A stretch of DNA of 64,000 bases from Pararoseomonas sp. SCSIO 73927 (GTDB taxonomy: Bacteria; Pseudomonadota; Alphaproteobacteria; Acetobacterales; Acetobacteraceae): assembly GCF_037040815.1 (NCBI RefSeq), contig NZ_CP146232.1, positions 1,978,501-2,042,500 of the forward strand, given 5' to 3'. The translations under genes were made by a program, and so were the position numbers. The notes under the pieces are model-generated. The model worked only from the letters and a program-made list of their open reading frames with translations, was not told where the DNA came from and made no database searches. Position 1 is the stretch's first letter. The number at the start of each line of letters is the position of its first letter. Shown here piece after piece: positions 52,117 through 60,143 of the stretch.

Positions 52117-53579
52117 ACGGCAAGCGCGTCCTCCTCGTCGTCTCCGGCTCCGTTGCTGCCTACAAGGCGCTGGAGCTGGCCCGGCTGCTGGGCAAGGCGG
52201 GGGCCACCGTCACGGGGCTGCTGACGGCGGGCGGGGCGCGCTTCGTCACCCCGCACGCGCTGCAGGCGATCACCGGGCGGAAGCTGGCCGAGGACCTGTG
52301 GTCGCTCCGCGAGGAGGCGGACCGCGGGCACATCCGGCTGGCGCGGGAGACGGACCTGGTGGTGGTCGCGCCCGCCTCCGCCGACCGGCTGGCGCGCATG
52401 GCCGCGGGGATGGCGGACGACCTGGCGGGCGCCGTGCTGCTGGCCTGGAACGGGCCGGTGCTGGTCGCGCCCGCGATGAATCCGACCATGTGGGCGCACC
52501 CCGCCACGGGGGCGAACGTGGCGACGCTGATGGCGCGCGGCGTCCAGTTCGTCGGGCCGGAGGACGGGTTGATGGCGGAGGCGGAGAGCGGCACGGGCCG
52601 CCTCTCCGAGCCGCTGGCCATCCTGGCGGCGATCGACTCCATCCTCTCCGATCCCGAGCACGGCGCCCCGGATTCGGCGCTGGAGGATGCGCTAGACGCC
52701 GCCATCGCCGCCCAGGCCGAGGCCCCTGCTGACGAGGCCGAGGGCCGCCCCTTCGCCGCGCACCGCGCCCCCGCAGCGGCCGAGGGCGGCTCCAGCTTCA
52801 GCAACGGCAAGCCCCACGCTGCCGACCACCATGCGGACCCGGACGAGGCCGCGCCCTCCAGCTTCTCCGCCTCCCAGGCCCCCGCGGCCGATGTGGCCTC
52901 GCACAGCCTGCGCGGCACGGAGCCGGGGGCGCTGCCGCTCTCCGGCCGGCACGTCCTCGTCACCTCCGGACCCACGCACGAGCCGCTGGACCCCGTGCGC
53001 TACATCGCCAACCGCTCCTCCGGGAAGCAGGGCCACGCCATCGCGGCGGCGCTGGCGGCGCTGGGCGCGCGGGTCACGCTCGTCTCCGGCCCCGTGACCC
53101 TGGCCGACCCCGCGGGCGTCACGGTGCGCCATGTGGAGACGGCGCGGGAGATGCTGGCGGCCTGCGAGGCGGCGCTGCCCGCCGATGCCGCGGTCTTCGC
53201 CGCCGCCGTGGCGGATTGGCGCCCGGCGGAAGTGGCCGGGCAGAAGATGAAGAAGCCCGCCGACGACGCCGCCCCGCCCCTGGCCCTGGTGCCGAACCCC
53301 GACATCCTCGCCACCCTGTCCCGCCACCCCCGGCGCCCGGGGCTGGTGGTGGGGTTCGCCGCGGAGACGGAGCGGGTGGTGGAGCACGCGCGGGCGAAGC
53401 TGGCGCGCAAGGGCTGCGACTGGATCGTGGCGAACGACGTCTCCGGCGACGTGATGGGCGGCGCGGAAAACCTCGTCCACCTCGTCACCGCCGCCGCCGT
53501 GGAGGACTGGCCGCGCCTGCCGAAGGCCGAGGTGGCCGCGCGGCTGGCGGACCGCATCGCGGAGGCGCTGCGGGCATGA
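52113..53579 (+). CDS. coaBC: Bifunctional phosphopantothenoylcysteine decarboxylase / phosphopantothenate-cysteine ligase
   Basis: A 488-residue CoA-synthesis enzyme (Dfp). The N-terminal CoaC domain has the flavin site [49 protein letters not shown] with the catalytic His, and PAMNPTMW. The C-terminal CoaB ligase begins at [30 protein letters not shown]. Two oddities: the E. coli-type ACGD segment with the enethiol-reducing Cys reads [10 protein letters not shown] here, and about 100 residues of Ala/Ser/Pro-rich linker join the domains. It overlaps both neighbours by 4 bp. Confidence 0.94.
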   Translation: MNGKRVLLVVSGSVAAYKALELARLLGKAGATVTGLLTAGGARFVTPHALQAITGRKLAEDLWSLREEADRGHIRLARETDLVVVAPASADRLARMAAGMADDLAGAVLLAWNGPVLVAPAMNPTMWAHPATGANVATLMARGVQFVGPEDGLMAEAESGTGRLSEPLAILAAIDSILSDPEHGAPDSALEDALDAAIAAQAEAPADEAEGRPFAAHRAPAAAEGGSSFSNGKPHAADHHADPDEAAPSSFSASQAPAADVASHSLRGTEPGALPLSGRHVLVTSGPTHEPLDPVRYIANRSSGKQGHAIAAALAALGARVTLVSGPVTLADPAGVTVRHVETAREMLAACEAALPADAAVFAAAVADWRPAEVAGQKMKKPADDAAPPLALVPNPDILATLSRHPRRPGLVVGFAAETERVVEHARAKLARKGCDWIVANDVSGDVMGGAENLVHLVTAAAVEDWPRLPKAEVAARLADRIAEALRA

Positions 53580-54040
53580 CCGCGACCATTCGCGTGGTGC
53601 GCCTGCCCCACGCCGCCGACCTGCCGCTGCCCGCCTACGCCACCGATGGCGCGGCGGCGATGGACCTGCTGGCGGCGGTGGAGGCCCCGCTGACGATCCC
53701 TCCGGGCGAGCGCGCGCTGGTGCCGACCGGCCTGACCGTGGCCCTGCCGCCCGGCCACGAGTGGCAGATCCGCCCCCGCTCCGGCCTGGCCCTGAAGAAC
53801 GGGATCGTCCTGGCGAACTCTCCCGGCACGATCGACGAGGACTATCGCGGCGAGGTGGGGGTGATTGTCCTGAACGCCGGGCAGGAGAGCTTCACGGTGG
53901 AGCGCGGCATGCGCATCGCCCAGGCCGTGCTGGCGCCGGTGACGCGGGCGGTGTTCGAGGAGGCGGAGAGCCTGGAGGGGACGGCGCGCGGGGCCGGCGG
54001 TTTCGGCAGCACGGGTTTCAGCAGCACTGGCACGCACTAG
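53576..54040 (+). CDS. dut: dUTP diphosphatase
   Basis: A 154-residue trimeric dUTPase that hydrolyses dUTP to dUMP and PPi, keeping uracil out of DNA. All five motifs are visible: [55 protein letters not shown] and the flexible C-terminal [10 protein letters not shown]. It overlaps the coaBC stop by 4 bp, a widespread pairing. Confidence 0.97.
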   Translation: MTATIRVVRLPHAADLPLPAYATDGAAAMDLLAAVEAPLTIPPGERALVPTGLTVALPPGHEWQIRPRSGLALKNGIVLANSPGTIDEDYRGEVGVIVLNAGQESFTVERGMRIAQAVLAPVTRAVFEEAESLEGTARGAGGFGSTGFSSTGTH

Positions 54041-54082
54041 CCGCGCCTTGCCCCGCGACCCCGGACCGCCGACATCCCCCCC

Positions 54083-54862
54083 ATGGACGCGCTCCCCGAT
54101 CTCGACTTCACCGAGGACGAACTCCACCGCTACTCCCGCCACATCCTCCTCGGGGAGGTCGGGGCGGTCGGCCAGGCGAGGCTGCGCGAGGCCCGCGTGC
54201 TGGTGGTCGGCGCCGGCGGCCTGGGATCTCCCCTCGCGCTCTATCTCGCGGCGGCGGGCGTCGGCACGATCGGCCTGATCGACCACGACACGCTCGAGCT
54301 CTCGAACCTACAGCGTCAGGTGGCGCACACCACGGGCCGGGTGGGCCGCCCGAAGGTGGAGAGCATGGCCATCACCCTCGCCGCCCTGAACCCGTTGACG
54401 AAGGTCGAGACCCACCTGCGCCGCCTGGACGAGGCCGCGGCCCGCGACCTGATCCCCCGCTACGACCTGGTCTGCGACGGCACGGACAACTTCCCCACCC
54501 GCTTCCTGCTGGGCGACCTCTGCCACCAGCTCGGCCGCACCCTCGTCTCGGCCGCGGTGCTCCGCTTCGAGGGCCAGCTCTCCACCTTCAAGTCGCATCT
54601 CGGCGCGCCGCACCCCTGCCATCGCTGCCTGCACCCGGAGATGCCGCCCGACGGCCTCGTCCCCTCCTGCGGAGAGGCGGGGGTGCTGGGCGCCGTCACC
54701 GGGGTGATGGGCACGCTGCAGGCCACGGAGGTGCTGAAGGAGATCCTCGGCATCGGCGAATCCATGTCCGGTCGCCTGCTGCTGTGGGACGCGCTGGACA
54801 CCCGCTTCCGCACCATCCGCCTGAAGCGCGACCCGGCTTGTCCGGTCTGCGCCGGGGGATGA
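54083..54862 (+). CDS. moeB: Adenylyltransferase of the MoeB/ThiF family
   Basis: A 259-residue E1-like enzyme that adenylates the C-terminal Gly of a ubiquitin-like sulfur carrier (MoaD or ThiS). The ATP site is VVGAGGLGSPLALYLAAAGVG, zinc is held by CHRC and CPVC, and the catalytic Cys is in VPSCGEAGVLGAV. HRYSRHILLGEVG at the N-terminus is typical of MoeB. No moaD or thiS is adjacent; the downstream gene is DsrE-like, overlapping by 4 bp. Confidence 0.93.
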   Translation: MDALPDLDFTEDELHRYSRHILLGEVGAVGQARLREARVLVVGAGGLGSPLALYLAAAGVGTIGLIDHDTLELSNLQRQVAHTTGRVGRPKVESMAITLAALNPLTKVETHLRRLDEAAARDLIPRYDLVCDGTDNFPTRFLLGDLCHQLGRTLVSAAVLRFEGQLSTFKSHLGAPHPCHRCLHPEMPPDGLVPSCGEAGVLGAVTGVMGTLQATEVLKEILGIGESMSGRLLLWDALDTRFRTIRLKRDPACPVCAGG

Positions 54863-55230
54863 CCCCGCTCGGCATCCTCCTGCGCGGGGCGGGGCACGAG
54901 CCCGCGCACTACGCCCTCGTGCTGGCCACCGCCGCGGCGGCGGTGGGGCGGCCCGTCACCCTTTTCGCCACCAATGCCGGCCTAGCCCTGTTCCGCCGGG
55001 ACGCCCCGTTGCTGGCCGACCCGCGCGAGGCGTTGCTGGAGGCCCGCGCGGTCGCGGGGATCGCCACCCTGGCGGAGGCGGCCGAGGAGCTCGGCATCCG
55101 CCGCATCGCCTGCGAGGCCGGGATGCGGGCGGAGGGCATCGCCGCGCCCGAGCTGGCGAAAGGGGTGGAGGTGGCGGGGGTGGTCACTTTTCTCGGGGCC
55201 GTGGGCACGGGACAGCTGCTTTCCCTGTGA
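54859..55230 (+). CDS. DsrE/DsrF-like family protein
   Basis: A 123-residue protein of the DsrE type: GILLRGAGHEPAHYALVLATAAAAVGRPVTLFATNAGLALF, a middle ELGIRRIACEAGMRAEGI with a Cys at the position where several DsrE proteins carry one, and VEVAGVVTFLGA. Such proteins often take part in sulfur relay. It is translationally coupled to the MoeB homologue, so a thiolation role is plausible. Family assignment is by eye. Confidence 0.75.
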   Translation: MTPLGILLRGAGHEPAHYALVLATAAAAVGRPVTLFATNAGLALFRRDAPLLADPREALLEARAVAGIATLAEAAEELGIRRIACEAGMRAEGIAAPELAKGVEVAGVVTFLGAVGTGQLLSL

Positions 55231-55296
55231 TGCCGGCCGGGAATGCGGGCGGGGCGTCTTGACCCCGCCGGGCGGTTCCGCGCTGATCGCGGTGCG

Positions 55297-56334
55297 ATGA
55301 AACGCCCGCTCCTCCTCCTGCCGCTGCTGCTCGCCCCCTCTGTGCTGGTCCCCCCTGTGGTGGCCCCCCCTGTGGTGGCCCCCCCTGTGCTGGCCTCCGC
55401 CGTCCTGGCCTTTGCTGCCACGGCGCCGGCCGCCATGGCACAGAGCCTGCCGCCGCCCGTGCCGCGCAGCGCTGCGCCGCCCACGGCCCCCGCCACCCCC
55501 CAGGCGGCACCCGCATCCCCACCCGCAAGCGGGGGCGCCCCACCCGCGACCGGAGGCGCCCCGGCGCGGCCTCGTCCGTCCCAGGCCGCACCGCCTGCCA
55601 GCCCTGCGCGGCCCGCCGCGCCGTCCCGGCCGTCGGGCACGCCCTTCGCCCCGGCAACCCAGCCCCCCGGCACTGCCTCGTCCGGCAGCGCCCCTCCGGC
55701 CGGGGCGGCCCAGGGCACGCCGCGCCGTCCGCCCGCCTCGGCCACCCCCGCCCCGCGCACCGTCGCCCCATCGCGAACCCAGCCGAACCGGCGTCGCGCC
55801 GGGACTGCGGCCGCGGGCGCCGCGGCCGGTGCGGCCGGGGCGGCTGCCTCCGCCGCGCCGTCCCCCCCGGCCCCGGAGCCCGCGCCCGAGCCGCAGCCCA
55901 CGGAGGGCTCCGTCACCAGGCTGCCCCTGCCGCGCTTCGCCGCCCTGCGCGCCGAGGAGGTGAACATGCGGGCCGGCCCCGGCACCCGCTACCCGATCGA
56001 GTGGACCTACCAGCGCCGTGACCTGCCCGTGCAGATCGTGCGGGAGTTCGAGCTGTGGCGGCGCATCCGCGACCTGGAGGGCACGGAAGGCTGGGTCCAC
56101 CAGTCCAACCTCACGGGCCGCCGCACCTTCGTCGTGACCGGGGAGGAGCGCGTGCTGCGCCGGCGGCCGGAGGAGGGCGCCCATGTCGTGGCCCGGATCA
56201 AGCCAGGCGTCCTCGGCCGTATCCGCCTCTGCGAGGCCGGGCAGGTCTGGTGCGAAGTCCAGGTGGCGGATTATCGCGGCTGGATGCGGCGGAACGAGTT
56301 CTTCGGCGCCATGCCGGAGGAGGAGATCAAGTAG
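55297..56334 (+). CDS. Secreted SH3-domain protein with long Ala/Pro-rich linker
   Basis: A 345-residue protein with a hydrophobic signal-like N-terminus (KRPLLLLPLLLAPSVLV) partly encoded by a 15-bp tandem repeat, a low-complexity Ala/Pro region to about residue 210, then two bacterial SH3-like repeats: ALRAEEVNMRAGPGTRYPIEW ... GTEGWVHQSNLTGRRTF and the second half ending DYRGWMRRNEFFG. SH3 domains of this type bind peptidoglycan or act in the periplasm. ATG 55297 is used. Confidence 0.87.
   Translation: MKRPLLLLPLLLAPSVLVPPVVAPPVVAPPVLASAVLAFAATAPAAMAQSLPPPVPRSAAPPTAPATPQAAPASPPASGGAPPATGGAPARPRPSQAAPPASPARPAAPSRPSGTPFAPATQPPGTASSGSAPPAGAAQGTPRRPPASATPAPRTVAPSRTQPNRRRAGTAAAGAAAGAAGAAASAAPSPPAPEPAPEPQPTEGSVTRLPLPRFAALRAEEVNMRAGPGTRYPIEWTYQRRDLPVQIVREFELWRRIRDLEGTEGWVHQSNLTGRRTFVVTGEERVLRRRPEEGAHVVARIKPGVLGRIRLCEAGQVWCEVQVADYRGWMRRNEFFGAMPEEEIK
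55341..55385. repeat. 15-bp tandem repeat in the signal region of the SH3 protein
   Basis: Units at 55341, 55356 and 55371 are TGTGCTGGTCCCCCC then TGTGGTGGCCCCCCC twice, with a partial fourth. They encode VVAPP/VLVPP pentapeptides, so copy-number changes stay in frame and would lengthen or shorten the signal region. Confidence 0.85.
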
Positions 56335-56625
56335 CGGCGGGCTCCCCCGCGGGCGGCCCCAGGGGGAGAGAAAGAATTCTCTCCCCCTGGACCCCCTCTC
56401 ATCTTCTTCTAGGGGGCTGCCGCGGAAGGCTGCGTTGGAGGTGCGCCTGAGGTCGATGACCTCAGGCGACGGACGCGGCGGCCCGGGCCGACACGGTGTT
56501 GAAAAGCCTTCGGCACCGCCCTTTGATCACTGCGTCCGCGGCAGCCCGATCGCGGGGTCCGGGGTGGCCGTTGCCACCCCGGCGGAGGGGTCCGGGGAGG
56601 CAGCGCCTCCACGGGGCCATGGGCG
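56335..56625 (-). repeat. Dispersed hairpin element, divergent copy K
   Basis: It begins at the base after the SH3 gene stop. H4 has 14-bp arms CCAGGGGGAGAGAA (56359-56372) and TTCTCTCCCCCTGG (56377-56390). H3 arms are CGCCTGAGGTC and GACCTCAGGCG (56444-56468), as in copy D. Then come a segment shared with copy J, a GGGGTGGC/GCCACCCC hairpin and GGAGGCA/TGCCTCC-like arms. The remaining 110 bp before the next gene have no recognisable feature. Confidence 0.85.
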
Positions 56626-56734
56626 CGCCCGATCAGAATGAGCCCCCTTCAGCATCCTGCGTGGATTTTCGTCGCGCCCGTTCTGTCCTACCATCGCCCC
56701 CGCATTCCCGGACGATGGAAGAGGACGCGGCCGC

Positions 56735-58603
56735 ATGCCTGACCTGCTGCACGCCCAGGAGCGCGACCGCCTTCTTGCCTCGCTGCGGCGGCTGCTGCGC
56801 CAGGTGAGCGTGGATGGCGAGCCGATGGCGGGGCTGGCGCAGACCGAGGAGCCGGGCGCGCCGCTGCTGACGCGGGACAACGCGCTGGCGGCGGAGCTGA
56901 TGGCGGTTCCCGCCCTGCGCGCCGTCGATCCCGGCCTGGCCGATGCCGCGCTGGGCTTCACCGCCGTGATGGCCGAGGAGCCGGGGCCCTTGCCGCGGGG
57001 CGCCCTGCCGCCCCGGGCGCCCTACGCGGAGATCCTGCGCGCGGACCCGCGCGACCTGCGGGTGCTGACGCCGTGGCACGAGTTCACGGGGGACCTGACC
57101 CACGGCGTGCTGCGCCAGCGCCTGCGCGGCGATCCGCGGGAGCGGGACGTGCTGCACACCGGCAACATGGTGCGGCTGCGGCTGCACGGTGGCGTGCCCG
57201 GGCTGCTCGGCCGCCTCTCGCTCCGCCCCCGCACGCTGGACGTGGAGGACGCCGTCACCGGCCAGGGCATCCAGGCCGAGGGTTCCGGGGTGTTGATGTG
57301 GCACGAGAGCGCGCTGCACCTCTCCCCCGCGCCCGGGCTGCGCCTGCTGGCCGGCACGGTGCGCTACGAGTACCGCGCCTCCGCCGTGGATCCGGTGCTG
57401 CGGCTGACCGTGATCCTGAAGGCAGGCCCGAAGGCCGGGCTCTCCGCCGTCCGCCTGACCACGGCGCTGGACGCGCTGTCGGAGGGTGCGGTGCCCTTTC
57501 CCCGGATCTCCTTCGGGCGCGGCGGCGCCCAGACCCGGCGGCCGGACGGCCCGTTCGGGGAGGAGAAGATCGCCGAGGGGGCGCTGGATTCCATCCACCT
57601 CTGGCAGGCCGGGCCGGAGGAGGCCGCCTCGGTGCTGCACATCCGCCCGCGCGCGGCGGAATCGGTGTTCAGCCTGCGCGTCAGCGCGCGCGGCGGCGTG
57701 CCCCACTGGCTCGTGCTGCGGCACACCCTGCCGGACGTGCCGCGCGGCGGCACGGCGACGCTGCGCGAGGACCGGCTGCTGGCCCGCGGCGTGGTGCGCG
57801 GCACGCCGGAGGCGGGGCTGCGGCTGATGCGCGCGCCGGACAGCCTGGCCGGGCGCGACCCCGGCCAGACCGCGGCCGGCCCCGCGCTGGTGGCCATGGC
57901 CTCCGTGCTGCTGAACGCCCCGGCCTTTCATCCGCCCCTGCCCCGGGACCGCCTGTCGCGCCTGCGCGACACGCTGGACCGGCATCTGGCCGCCCTGCCC
58001 GAGGAGGCGGAGGACGGCGCCGCCTTGCCGCCGGACGAGCTCGCGCCGCTGGTGCTGGCGCTGGACGCCCTGCTGCGCGCCGGCGGCCTGCCGCGGGAGA
58101 GGCGGCGTCTGCGAAGCCTCCTCGGCGGGCTCACCGCCGCCGCCTCCCCGGAGGGCGCTATCGGCAACGGGCTGATGACGCATGGCGCGGCGATCCTGGC
58201 CCTGGCCCGCGCCGCCACCCTGATCCGCGAGCCCTGGGTGGAGGAGGCGCTGCGGAAGGCCATCCTCGCCCTGTCCCCGGACGGGCCGGGACTGGCGGGG
58301 GTGGATACCTCCGGCCCGGCCTCCACCCCGGCGCTGTCGATGCTGCTGCGGGGCCTGAGGACGACGGAGCTGCTGGCGGGCGCCGGCGCCATCTCACCCG
58401 GGCCGGCCGCGACGGAGCGGCTGGTGGCCGTGCGCGACACCCTGCTCGGCACGCTTTCCGCCCGGCTGCGCGCGCGGGAGGACCGGCTCGAGGTCCTGCC
58501 CGGCGGCGCCGGGGAGCCGGACGCGGCGAGCATCGCCGCCCTTCTCCTCGCCGTGCTCTCCCCGGACGAGGTGGCGCTCGCCACGGGCGGGGTGGCGGCT
58601 TGA
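56735..58603 (+). CDS. Large cytoplasmic protein of unknown function
   Basis: A 622-residue protein I do not recognise. No signal peptide or membrane helix is visible. The N-terminal 110 residues look helical, residues about 115-360 are rich in strands (LHGGVPGLLGRLSLRPRTLDVED, VLHIRPRAAESVFSLRVSARGG), and the C-terminal 260 residues are repeated amphipathic helices rich in Leu and Ala (LAPLVLALDALLRAGGLPRE). A beta-sandwich plus alpha-toroid architecture, as in some carbohydrate-active enzymes, is possible but not shown. It overlaps a DUF2272 lipoprotein gene. Confidence 0.82.
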   Translation: MPDLLHAQERDRLLASLRRLLRQVSVDGEPMAGLAQTEEPGAPLLTRDNALAAELMAVPALRAVDPGLADAALGFTAVMAEEPGPLPRGALPPRAPYAEILRADPRDLRVLTPWHEFTGDLTHGVLRQRLRGDPRERDVLHTGNMVRLRLHGGVPGLLGRLSLRPRTLDVEDAVTGQGIQAEGSGVLMWHESALHLSPAPGLRLLAGTVRYEYRASAVDPVLRLTVILKAGPKAGLSAVRLTTALDALSEGAVPFPRISFGRGGAQTRRPDGPFGEEKIAEGALDSIHLWQAGPEEAASVLHIRPRAAESVFSLRVSARGGVPHWLVLRHTLPDVPRGGTATLREDRLLARGVVRGTPEAGLRLMRAPDSLAGRDPGQTAAGPALVAMASVLLNAPAFHPPLPRDRLSRLRDTLDRHLAALPEEAEDGAALPPDELAPLVLALDALLRAGGLPRERRRLRSLLGGLTAAASPEGAIGNGLMTHGAAILALARAATLIREPWVEEALRKAILALSPDGPGLAGVDTSGPASTPALSMLLRGLRTTELLAGAGAISPGPAATERLVAVRDTLLGTLSARLRAREDRLEVLPGGAGEPDAASIAALLLAVLSPDEVALATGGVAA

Positions 58604-59448
58604 GGCGTCTCCTCGGGGGCCTGCTGGCCCTGCTGGCGGTTTCCGGCTGCGCCGTGGCGCCGCCCCCGCCCGCGCGGGAGGCGCCGATCGCCTACCCGCC
58701 CTCCATCCGCGAGCGCCTGCTGCGGATTGCGGCCGCCGAGTGGGAGGAATGGGGCCGGATCACCGTCGGCCCCGGCCTGCCCCGCCCCCCGGCGGGAACC
58801 GAGGGCGCGACGGACGCCTTCCCCCGCGTGCTCGCCTACTGGCGCGCCGTGCCGGACGCGGAGGCCGCCGCCGCCATCGCCCGCAACCGCGCCCGCTGGA
58901 CCGCGCAATTGGCTGGCCGCCCGGCGGAAGGCGTGTGGTCGGAGCCCGCCTGGTCCGCCGCCTTCGTCTCCTGGCTCATGCGCGCCGCGGGGGTCGACGA
59001 GCGTGAGTTCCACGCCTCCGCCTCCCACGCCTTCTACCTGGACGCCATCCTGCGGGACGCGGCGGAGTTCCCGGCCCAGGCCCCCTTCCTGCCCCACGAC
59101 GCGGCGGAGCGCGCGCCGGAGCCGGGCGACCTGATCTGCGCCGACCGCTCCCGCCGCCCGCTCCCGGGCTGGCGGGCCCGCCTGCCGGAAGCGGGACAGT
59201 TCCGGCCCATGCACTGCGACCTGGTGATCCGCACCGGGCCGGGCGCGGCGGAGGCCGTGGGCGGCAACATCGCGGACGCGGTGACGCTGACCCTCTACGA
59301 GACGGGCGCGGACGGCCTGCTGCGCCCGCGCAGGCCGGGGCAGCCGGTTGTCTTCGCGGTGATCGAGAACCGGCTGGGCCGCCTGCCGCCCTTTCGGACT
59401 GGGCCGGTGATCTCCTCCCTCGCCGTGAGCGAGCGCGGGCGGGACTGA
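58600..59448 (+). CDS. DUF2272-domain lipoprotein
   Basis: A 282-residue protein with a lipoprotein signal (LLALLAVSGC) and a DUF2272 domain: VWSEPAWSAAFVSWLMRAAGV, FHASASHAFYLDAILRD, PGDLICADRSRR, MHCDLVIRTGPG and AVGGNIADAVTL. The pattern of Cys and His in GDLICADRS and HCDLVI resembles papain/NlpC-like amidases. TTG 58600 is the start, since it overlaps the upstream stop (TTGA) and no ATG or GTG lies in frame before the lipobox. Confidence 0.85.
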   Translation: MRRLLGGLLALLAVSGCAVAPPPPAREAPIAYPPSIRERLLRIAAAEWEEWGRITVGPGLPRPPAGTEGATDAFPRVLAYWRAVPDAEAAAAIARNRARWTAQLAGRPAEGVWSEPAWSAAFVSWLMRAAGVDEREFHASASHAFYLDAILRDAAEFPAQAPFLPHDAAERAPEPGDLICADRSRRPLPGWRARLPEAGQFRPMHCDLVIRTGPGAAEAVGGNIADAVTLTLYETGADGLLRPRRPGQPVVFAVIENRLGRLPPFRTGPVISSLAVSERGRD

Positions 59449-59459
59449 AGCCCGGAACT

Positions 59460-59491
59460 CCCATCCGGCCGCCTTCGCGCTGCCGGATGGG
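59460..59491 (+). terminator. Candidate terminator hairpin after the DUF2272 gene
   Basis: Perfect 10-bp arms CCCATCCGGC (59460-59469) and GCCGGATGGG (59482-59491) with a 12-base loop start 12 bp past the stop. No T-run follows, so termination may need Rho or the hairpin may protect the 3' end. Confidence 0.55.
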
Positions 59492-59537
59492 CTGACCGCA
59501 GAAGCTTAAAATGTTATCGGCTTTGCCGTCCCGCCTC

Positions 59538-59749
59538 GAACGAGGTCGCGATAGTATGAACTCGTTCCTTCTCTCTGCGACGAACCGGAAATGAAGAAAC
59601 GGCACGCAGGATAATGTGTCGTCACCGTAATTGGTTCGGGCAATGATGCGTCGCGTCATTGCCGGTACATTCCCCGTCAGGCGGGAAAAGCTCGACATTA
59701 TCTTCGGAGATAACGATAACCCGGAAGACGGCCCGATTCGCGATCGGGC
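59538..59749 (+). promoter_or_regulatory. AT-richer leader of the H-NS gene with three stem-loops
   Basis: The 329 bp ahead of the H-NS gene are clearly lower in GC than the surroundings. They contain GAACGAG/CTCGTTC arms (59538-59567), GGCAATGA/TCATTGCC arms with a 9-base loop (59639-59663) and GCCCGAT/ATCGGGC arms with a 5-base loop (59731-59749), the last 28 bp before the start. H-NS genes are often autoregulated at AT-rich DNA. No single promoter stands out. Confidence 0.5.
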
Positions 59750-59777
59750 TTGTAGAACCGTTTTCCAGGAGATCGCC

Positions 59778-60143
59778 GTGGCCGACACCAAGCAAAAGAC
59801 AGGAATCGACCTGGATGGAATGAGCGCCCAGGAACTGACTGCGCTGATCGAGGCCGCGGAGGCGAAGCGCGCCGAGAAGCAGGATGAGGCACGGACCGCG
59901 CTGATCGAGGAGTTCCGCGGCAAGGCCGCGCAGCTCGGCCTGCAGCTGGAATCCCTCATGCCCGGCAGCGCATCGCAGGGGGTGGCACCGTCCGGCCGCC
60001 GTACGCGGCGCGATGCCGGCGGTTCCGTCGCCCCGCGCTACCGCGGCCCGAACGGCGAGACCTGGAGCGGGCGCGGCCGCATGCCGAAATGGCTTTCCGC
60101 CATGGAAGCGTCCGGACGCAAGAAGGACGAGTTCCGGATCTAA
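59778..60143 (+). CDS. H-NS-family nucleoid protein
   Basis: A 121-residue H-NS-like protein: coiled-coil oligomerisation region at about 12-60 (AQELTALIEAAEAKRAEKQDEARTALIEEFRGKAAQLGL), a basic linker (SGRRTRRDAGG) and the DNA-binding YRGPNGETWSGRGRMPKWL motif at about 88-106, which inserts into the AT-rich minor groove. GTG 59778 is preceded by AGGAG; the upstream frame is leader. It ends in a 4-base convergent overlap with the aldose epimerase gene. Confidence 0.93.
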   Translation: MADTKQKTGIDLDGMSAQELTALIEAAEAKRAEKQDEARTALIEEFRGKAAQLGLQLESLMPGSASQGVAPSGRRTRRDAGGSVAPRYRGPNGETWSGRGRMPKWLSAMEASGRKKDEFRI

